DNA from: Prostheceraeus crozeri
Lineage: Eukaryota; Platyhelminthes; Polycladida; Euryleptidae
Direction: 5' to 3'
NCBI GenBank assembly: GCA_907163375.1
Contig: CAJQUW010011596.1
Coordinates: 62,001 to 126,000, forward strand
Length of the DNA: 64,000 nucleotides
The notes beneath the pieces were generated by a model, which saw only the letters and a program-made list of their open reading frames with translations, was not told the origin of the DNA and did not search any database. The position numbers were made by a program, and so were the translations under genes. Each line of letters opens with the position of its first letter. The stretch's first letter is position 1. Of this stretch, positions 55,738-64,000 are shown piece by piece.

Positions 55738-56179
55738 CTGGTCAAGGAGAAGTAGTGCGTCGTGAGTCAAAGATATGATATTTGAGGGGAAAATTCTAAC
55801 TTAAAGGAAATAGTTTGCAATATTTTGTAGTGGTACGTCAACGAACTAAGATCTATCATGAGCGTCGTTGGACTATTAGTTGGAAGTCTTTTTTTAAGTA
55901 GTGTCTTAAATTAAGATATTTTTGCCAACCGGTTGGTTGGAACCGGTTTTGTAATCATGTATTATAAAGGGCTTATGATCGTACTTTGTACACGGCATCT
56001 AACCGTGTTTTTTAACATGTTTTTTGAAGTCGTGATCTCACACATACCTGAGGACCGTGCTTTTGCTTTTATATTGTGTTTTACACATGGTTTTGAAATC
56101 GCATTGCACAATTTCAAGCATGCTCTTAAGTAAATGTGAATTAGTAATTGCTAAGACAGGAATTCACAACCGCTCAATC

Positions 56180-56421
56180 ACGAACAAAAGTATCCGTCAA
56201 CGTCAAAATGTAGTTTATCAAATTTTATGCAAAAAATGAAACAAATTTTATATTGGAAGTACAATAAGAAAACTTCATATCCGCTGCCGTGGACATGTGA
56301 CAAACAGAACTTCATCAGCATACAAACATCTACGAGCATATGTAAACTCAACAATTTCATTAAACATTCTTACAAATGACAAAGACTCCAATAATCTTCC
56401 AATAATCTTCAATAGTGCTTG
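56180..56421 (+). pseudogene. Penelope-like element GIY-YIG endonuclease fragment
   Basis: NVVYQILCKK, a stop codon, then NKFYIGSTIRKLHIRCRGHV and TSSAYKHLRAY in one frame is the GIY-YIG nuclease motif (vYxI..C..YIGsT...L..R...H) that ends Penelope-like retroelements. The reverse transcriptase is not seen, so this is a 3' scrap. Confidence 0.55.
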
Positions 56422-56891
56422 AAGTCTTTTTCACCAAATTGAACTTGACAGCTATAAAGGTTATTCATAGAATAAATCATATACTTTCAACTATACAGGT
56501 TATCTATCTCTGCAGGTATCTTCATTCTCACTTCTATAATACTCCTTGTAATACATCATGTACAAAAAATATTTAGCCAGATCAAGCTCATTCTTGCTAT
56601 TGGTATGATGTAGCCCAATAATGCCTACCATATTATCATTTCTATTTTTCCATGTCTCGTATGTGAACTTTAAATTTTTTCTACTGTTGATTGAAAACTT
56701 TGTTATTTCCTACCTAGTCTGACGAGAGCTTTTACTTTTACTTTCACTGCTGATGCCCTTGAGGACGGGTGAAAAGAGAGAAATTTCAAGAATTTTCATT
56801 AAAGATGACGAGAGCTGCCGATAGTAGCTGAAATAAATCGCTGCTCAAAAATGTGCATATTCAATCCAACTATTAATAAATAGTAATATTG

Positions 56892-57433
56892 CCGCCTGTC
56901 AATGGATATTTAAGGCGGATGCGAGTGCTTAGAATCCTGCCAATATATCGAGTTGCTCTCTGCAAACAAGTTGTAAGCATAGTCTTAACAAATAACATTA
57001 TATAAACATCAAAAAATGACAGTGAGCTTCAATAGCATGATATCGACAATGTAGGTGTTCTAATTCACATATCCAAACAGCTTTTGAGATTCCCGATCCA
57101 TGCAAAAGATAAGTCAATTGAAGTAAAAGACATAAATGTTGGAATAATAAAAAGCAAGAAAACCGCCTGTCAATGGATAGTTAAGGCGGATGCGAGTGCT
57201 TAGAATCCTGCCAATATATCGAGTTGCTCTCTGCAAACAAGTTGTAAGCATAGTCTTAACAAATAACATTATATAAACATCAAAAAATGACAGTGAGCTT
57301 CAATAGCATGATATCGACAATGTAGGTGTTCTAATTCACATATCCAAACAGCTTTTGAGATTCCCGATACATGCAAAAGATAAGTCAATTGAAGTAAAAG
57401 ACATAAATGTTGGAATAATAAAAAGCAAGAAAA
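56892..57433 (+). repeat. Recent tandem duplication, unit 271 bp
   Basis: 56892-57162 and 57163-57433 both run from CCGCCTGTCAATGGATA to AAAGCAAGAAAA with only about two differences. No gene; the open frame at 57269 is spurious. Confidence 0.9.
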
Positions 57434-59090
57434 CAAGAAAACAAGAAAAAACCAACATGCTTCAAAGCATCTGAAATTTCTTTGAACCGACCTGTCGATT
57501 CTTGAAATCAGAATCAATTGAACTAAATGATACATTGGCCTTGTTTAATAACAAACATTTCTACCGGCAGGAAAGTGAACCAATTTAATATTCAGGCGGC
57601 TGAATTTAAGTAACGGAACAGGCGAAATATGAAAACACTGCTGAAATAATAGGCACGCTGTGTATGGATAAGGATTGCATATTTCAGAAGAACACATAAT
57701 GTCAACTACTAGCATGTAAGACTCTCCACTTATTTTTCCATCCCTATATTATTATTTACTGGTAAAAGTCTATCCAAATGTCTATCCATGGAAGATGTGG
57801 CGTGAAAATTACTAACAGTTCAGACTATCATTATAATAAGAATCATAGAAAAATCTGATAATTAATTGGCCTTTTGTTTGCATTTTTTATCAATTTTATT
57901 GTTATTCTAATTACAAATGGAACTTCACACCATTTTTCATCGTATGTCATCAAGTTGCACTCCATCCATGAACAATGTGAAGGGAGAGGAAGGCGAAATG
58001 ATACTTTGCATTCATTCAGCCATAAATAATGAATGGCTAATTGAAATCCGCTGATATTCTATCTCTGGTCAATCAATCCTGTCTTAGTAACTGATTACGT
58101 AATCTTCAACGGGGAATTTTAGATGCCATGCGTCAAGGCTATGTACTGCTAAATTGAAAATGATCGGTCAGTACTTTGAAAGAGGTTGGCAGTGTTTGCG
58201 CTAAAATTTTCATTCTTGATATTTTTTCTCATGCATCGAATCCCATTTTGCAAGCTAATCCAATCGACAGCATTTGTAATTTCTTAACAATTAGATTGGC
58301 CGGATAGATCTTAATGTAAATAGAGGAAATGAAGCTAAAAATTTCTGAATCAAAAAGATGGAAACCGGTCGCCGGATCGACCGGCCTGTATTTTCTGAAC
58401 GACATTAGACGAAGATAAATGCTACAGAGCCAAAGTTCGAAAAAATGCATAATAACATTCTCTCACCTTCCTTTTTGTCTAAGACACAGTTTATCTCTGT
58501 CTCAGACTATAGAATGAAAATCTTTTCAATAAAATTGCAATAATCGAGTATTCGAGATTGCTTTGCAGTTGGCGTTATGGTAAATTTGACAAACCGTACC
58601 GCAAGCTTATCATGTTGATTTATGGTAAACCAATCATCAGGCCTAGAAAAGAACCAATCATCACTATATTCCAATTAGTGAAAAGTATTCGAACAGAGAG
58701 TCCTTCATAAATGTCATTGCTGCCTTTCTCATCTGAGTAACGCGCTTAGTATGTTATTAGGCCTGTAAGTGAAAATCTTATTCCATGCAGAATATCAAGT
58801 CGTAGGATGATTTTGATTGAGTTTTGTAGGCCTATATTGATTAATGATTTTGAAGGGTCAAGTATTTCTCAGCCAGGCAGCTGACATCGCAGTGCGCATT
58901 TTTAACAATAAAATTAACACTGTTTGTTTGTTTTCTTAGCATTTAATTTTTTTTTATTGGTTATACCATTTCAGTATTTCACACATATATTTTAGTTTGT
59001 TTTGGTTGTATCCGTCTTTTGCGGTTGTTCTGTTTTTGTTTTTACTATTACTATCAGTATTACTTATTATTACACATATCATTACTGTAT
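57434..59090. other. Stretch without recognised gene
   Basis: AT-rich DNA. A CCGGTC-rich scrap at 58365-58395 resembles hAT subterminal repeats. Confidence 0.5.
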
Positions 59091-59094
59091 TGAT

Positions 59095-60180
59095 TTTAGA
59101 ATGCCAGCCGCATATAAGTTTATGCGGGTCCCCGCCCGCCTGGGCTTGAGCGTTCAGGTAGAGGGGCCGAAACGCGACCAGGCGGGTACCTGCTGACGAC
59201 TGGCTATTGTTTTATTTGTTTTAACGTTGTTTTTTTTAATCGCTTACTGCCTTAGTGTGATGAATGAACTGTGTCCGTTACTGGTCTCCATAGGGTTGAC
59301 ATGGTGATTACTAAGTGTCTATTTATATATAAGTTCCTAATCAATCGAGCCTGAAACTTTGACCAAGGAGATCACTTGTTAAGCGGCCTTGTACGATCTC
59401 GTACACTTAAGGGTGAAGTCCAGCCCGTATAGCGCTATGTTATGGACCCCCGGGAAGGTCCGCCCGGCACGAAATCAGATCCGTCAAGTCTTTGTGCTTA
59501 AAGACCTTCATGCATTCATGCATTTGTCGAGGATCACAAGTCAAAGGACCATTAGGGGTAAGGTCCAGCCCCGCTTTAGAAGCGCTGATTGAAAAATGGA
59601 CTAGTGGGAAGGTCCTCCACACCGATCTCGTCAAGTTTGGCTCTAAAATGTAGTCCTAGGATAGTCAAAAGTTTGACACGCCTTGAACGTTTAATGTCTG
59701 CCGGTGGGAACGCACCACCTGTCCTCTTAAGGACAAACCTTAAGTCTTATTAACTATAAGTTTATTAAAATTATGAAACATTTAGACGTCGTTATGGGAA
59801 TGCCCCAGCTTCAAGTATTAAGATCATTAGAATTATTTGTGACTTGCTACTGGAAAGAAGCCGACCAGAAGTGGGATTGTGACCGGTCTGCTTCCGGCCT
59901 CCTGCTTGGAGATTGCCGGTCTCCCGAAATTCTCGGCCGACTTCCATCTCTGGTTGATATACTTCTTTCTTATTATGGGAGTGCGGTCACAACAAGCCGG
60001 CAAAGTGGGGACTGGTATGCTATGACCTTATGAATGATTTCTGGCGTTTCTTTTCCATAGAGTTATTGATATAAAGTAGCATTGATTCCCCGACCGCACT
60101 CGCCTGACCCAGGACTGGAACCGAAGTCCGCCGTGGAGACGAGGTCGCACCTTCTTCATTAGGCTGCGCTGAATATGATT
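59095..60180. other. GC-rich patch of unknown origin with diverged internal repeats
   Basis: Composition is clearly richer in G and C than all surroundings. A stem CCCGCCTGG / CCAGGCGGG (59137-59185) encloses GGCCGAAACGCG and is followed by CTGCTGACGAC. Two diverged copies of a block starting AAG.TCCAGCCC and ending GGGAAGGTCC lie at about 59415-59461 and 59560-59615. An 86-codon open frame at 59773-60033 has no recognisable family. It is probably a retroelement end (Penelope-like or another type), but I cannot prove it. Confidence 0.4.
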
Positions 60181-61439
60181 GCATGTAACTCTTGAGAATT
60201 TGCAATTCTTGATCACTATTAGTAACAGATAATGGAGAGATGAAGAATGATTTGATTGACATTTATTGAAGTCTATGAAAGTTTGCTATCTCAATAGATG
60301 ATAATTCATGAAAAGTTTGAAAGTCTGAATGTTTGCAAATGTGAACAGATTTGAAATTGTCTATCTAAAAATGATTTGAAACATCAGTGCACCAATTCAT
60401 TCTCAAGCTGGAGTGACGGAATACGGTTCATGTCTGTCTGGTACGGTGAGAATTCTATGTGAATTTGGCGGGCATGAAATGGTGCATTTATCTCAGTTGT
60501 CCAGACTTTGATATAAGCCTACACTTTGTGATAAAAGGTGCCCTAAATAACGTTTGTGTTCTTCAAGTACAAGACGTCTGATTGCTTGCAATCACACTCG
60601 ACTACATTTATCTGTTATGAGACACTTGAACTGTTTTGTCGATTTTCTACAGTTTTATGAAGATAATGAACGTGTTGTCGTAAATAATGACACAATTATC
60701 TGCAATTAATCGCCATGATTGCTATAAATCATTCATGAACAGGCTTATGAAATGGAAAAATTTAATTGATTTACGATAATATCTTTCCGAGATACTGAAT
60801 AAATATTTATTGAACATCAGAGTACCTAAACCACCAATCAAACTACCGGCACCTATTCTGAAATACTGTCGATCTTTTTATTACTAAATTTCAGACGCAC
60901 TTGCAATTGTATTCTCATATTCATTAATTAAACGAAAAATCATAACTTCAAGAGCCACTCACCGAAATGCCAGTCACCTCGACATTCGCCCAAATTGCAC
61001 TGAACATATGTATATTGCAGGATGGACTTTGCTTTAAAATTAATCGCCTTTAATTTGAAACTGCTCTTGACTTCAAGCACATGTATTTTTTTTATCCTCT
61101 GATAGGTAGATTATCATCTTTCATGCGGGTGTGTAAGGCCGCACAGTAAAGATAGTAAAATAGAGCAATGTCAGTTATCATTTGAGATTCAAATTTAGCA
61201 TTAGATGATGTTCAAAGAGACAACTTTCCTAATTGTGGCTATTGCATTTCCATGTGACATGCAATTGGTTACGAACGACTCAATCGGGGTTCGACGGTCA
61301 TTCAGGGACGACTCGGAATCAACCGATTGTGCCGCCTCGTTGCCGGACAGCCGAAAGAAAACCACACAGCTTCGTTGGTATACCTCAGTAGCCAAAGCAG
61401 ACGCTAACTGCGCGCAACATCACCATAATTTTGTCACAT

Positions 61440-61565
61440 AGAAAAGGCAACCAGGATGAATGAGCACCACTTTGGCATGTCTTGTTGGCGGAACCCATTT
61501 TAGTCGACTCATACGACATGCATGGGGTACCGAGGTGCTATTCTAAAAGTCCCGGCAACCCCACG
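61440..61565 (+). mobile_element. SINE-like conserved tail
   Basis: GGCAACCAGGATGAATGAGC, then TCGACTCATACGACATGCAT and GGGGTACCGAGG, ending CCCCACGAG, resembles a tail motif shared by many animal SINEs (Nin-DC-like; from memory). No pol III promoter was found upstream, so this may be a 3' fragment. Confidence 0.4.
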
Positions 61566-64000
61566 AGCAACTGTCGTTGCATACCAATACTATTATTAAC
61601 TCTGTTACAGGCTTAGGTTTCAGCCAACAGAATATCATTAAATAATTAATTGTGTCATCAATACTAAAATTCTTGATAAGTAGTATTTGCAACATTCACA
61701 TTAAGACAGTTAGATTTGATGGTGCATGATCATGACATGAGTATTGTACAAAATGTTTACAAAAAGTGGTGAAATTCAGGTCTTCGGGAAAGCAATTATC
61801 AAAATAGGTCATAAATTCGACCAAATCCAACGATTTTTATGGAAAAGTTCAAAAATACAATGAAAACTGAAAGCCACGAAAGTTATTTTTTCAAAAAACG
61901 CAACAAAAGTGCGACTGTGTGGACGAGGGCCTCCCAGTGTGGATGAGATTAGGTTAATGCACATGAGATCGACCTGTTTCTACTTTGATGACCACTGAGT
62001 AAGTACAGTATACGTATTTACGTAGAGTAGCAGCTCAGTATCTATCATATCACCAATATAACAGTTCAGATTCTATTTCATTTGATAAACTCTTCATGAT
62101 GTAGTGCTACATGCAGGATGTGCAAATTTTACTGCTTTGGCGCTATTGTCAAGAAATTGACTATCATGATAGCAACACCGAAGAAGGATCTGTCTTACAA
62201 ATTCTTCAGGTCACTGATTGGGAGATGCAATGTTTTTCTGACTACAATGTAATTTCGATGGAAATATATATTTCTTTAAGGCTCAGTCTCTTTCACAGGA
62301 GTATTTTCTGACGCTCCTCGTGTCCCAGATCACCTAATACTGAAAGAACAGAATAACATAATCGAAGACAATGATCACTTAACTATTAAATACAGTCGCA
62401 TAAGCGATTTTGTAGCCTTTCCGGGATATTCTGTAAATATGAAATACGAATGAGTCCACAATATAATTCAGATAGGAAGGAAACTTGATTTGGCGAATCA
62501 TGAGGTCATAACTAAGAGGATTGAATTAATAATCTGGATAGAGTTGACCATTTAGATTCATATCTCATTTCGATTCACCTATAGCTCAATTTTTTCAATT
62601 ATTTAGACGACTGTAAACTTTTCAGATTCATATAGCCTGTTAGAAAAGTAGGCTATTATGAATAAATTTCCTAAGTTAGCAAACTCAAAAAATGATATAA
62701 ATATATCAGTTTATTTTAAATAATATTTAATATCATATTACGTTATTTATTCTCAAAAACCGAGTCAAGAAGCAACATTTTCAGTTTTTTTATGTAAAAG
62801 CTTAAATCATAATGATCCTCATGAAATCCACTCGTAGCAGAAAACTTTCATTCTATAGTTGTTATCATGTAAATGTCAGTGACGATATCTCATTTTCAAA
62901 ATTTACACTTAATACTTTGATATCAAAAATGATCAGCAACACTTTGGGGCCACACATCGTCAAATCTAGGGGAAAACCAATAGATGAGCAATCTTATAAT
63001 GATCGTCGAGTACTTTAAGCGCCGCTTTCAATCAATTATCATATAAATCTGCACTTAGCCTGTGAGTAAATATGTTGAGTAGGAACATAAGGGGACCGTT
63101 TCTAAAAATAGTTAAGTGTCACGCCGCCGCGAACATTCGTATTCTCAATAATCGGAATGTGCTGGGTGGGCCAAAATGAGTGCCATTACTTTTCCTTCAG
63201 ATTGGTATCAATACTCAATAAAGTGCTGAAATACAGCAGCTCTAGAGAATACATGCTTTTAATTCTCAATTTCTAACAGCACAACAGTACATGCTAACAC
63301 AACAAACAGTACATGTAGGGCCTATATTCACTTTCTAAGAATTACATAGTGGTTAGGTGTGTAGTGAACAGAAATCGAATACTACAGAAGAAAACGTCGT
63401 TCTCACCAAGTGGGCCGAGATCCATTAGATTTCATTAGTCGGAATGCTTGTCACGCAACATAGACCTAGTATCAATAAGTACTACATGCATTTCCAACAC
63501 TGACTGACTTTCATACTATTTCTTATATATCATATATATTCTCATTAGTTGTTTGTTCTTCACTGTGCCTCTAGCATTTCTGGTGAGATAAACTGGTAAC
63601 GTGCTATCATACACAGGGTATATTTCAAGCTAAATTTATCATTTAAACTTGAATTTGTAATACAATGCTATTGTGCGTGATAAAACCGGTGCCATTGAAA
63701 AGTGCCTACGTCTGTTGTGTTAAATAATTTCTTTGTAAATATAAAGAAAGTTCCTAATGACCTCGGTTGATCTCTACGTGAAAGACGTCATGTAAATTAT
63801 ACATCAAAAGTTAGGTCAAAAAACAGGGGATGAACAATGCTCAGTTACATTCAGTGACGTAGAGATATGTCCATAAATCAGGCTTCAAGTCTGCTTGGTA
63901 GCAGAATAAGCATGCATCATAAATAGAATTATTGAGTTGTATTCTCAGTTGAAAAATGGGGGCAAATATGAAAAATTGTCATTTTATACCATTTCAGGAA
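61566..64000. other. Stretch without recognised gene
   Basis: AT-rich DNA. It includes a diverged copy (61749-61850) of the repeat at 25355-25440. I see no host exon compatible with phase 1 of the coiled-coil exon. Confidence 0.5.

Noticed and set aside
60045-60165. tRNA-like stretch on the minus strand (GGTTCCAGTCC box-B-like word)
   Set aside because: No A-box or cloverleaf could be drawn; at best a worn SINE head.
61201-61441. Open frames on both strands near the SINE-like tail
   Set aside because: No domain, no phase-compatible splice sites, located in repeat-like DNA.
1-64000. CRISPR arrays, rRNA or clear tRNA genes
   Set aside because: None seen; the regular repeats present are the telomere-like tract and the terminal-repeat words.

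Overview
The window is AT-rich, intron-rich animal DNA full of transposon fossils (LINEs, hAT and Tc1-type elements, foldbacks, a Penelope-like fragment). It looks like a marine invertebrate genome; I cannot say whether deuterostome or lophotrochozoan. There is no sign of prokaryotic gene organisation.

One host gene runs through nearly the whole window on the minus strand. I can place ten coding exons with GT..AG borders and matching phases: 55737-55296, 30022-29746, 24749-24528, 22314-22116, 17318-17160, 15585-15450, 14866-14614, 14249-13907, 12018-11822 and 163-62 (stop at 62-64). They encode a coiled coil, two ZU5 domains, a UPA domain and a C-terminal death domain, which is the tail architecture of PIDD1 and ankyrins. 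The 5' exons lie outside the window or were not recognised.

The large intron between the coiled-coil exon and the first ZU5 exon holds a Polinton/Maverick of 20,928 bp (30199-51126). It has 378-bp terminal inverted repeats that look identical and a perfect 6-bp target duplication (GATGAG). It looks whole and young. The left part carries accessory genes and a noncoding stretch with telomere-like repeats and perfect hairpins. Protein-primed DNA polymerase B lies on the plus strand in the middle. On the minus strand lie a tightly packed block (adenain-type protease, major capsid, basic core protein, minor capsid, integrase with chromodomain, a conserved protein, packaging ATPase) and further accessory genes, ending in a UBA-RING protein. 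A TATA-binding-protein-like reading frame next to the polymerase, together with TATAWAA boxes in front of many element genes, suggests that the element brings part of its own transcription initiation machinery. This is the most unusual feature of the window.

Outside the Polinton, the host introns hold: a decayed LINE end, a hAT-like element with nested foldback and Tc1 remnant (1613-4716), an almost complete LINE (5440-9560), further LINE tails, a clean hAT non-autonomous element with 8-bp target duplication (17679-18819), a 749-bp near-perfect foldback with TA ends (27325-28073), and a small foldback carrying two opposed hammerhead-ribozyme-like motifs (29199-29470). Upstream of the coiled-coil exon lie a Penelope-like GIY-YIG fragment, a 271-bp tandem duplication, a GC-rich patch of unknown origin and a SINE-like tail.
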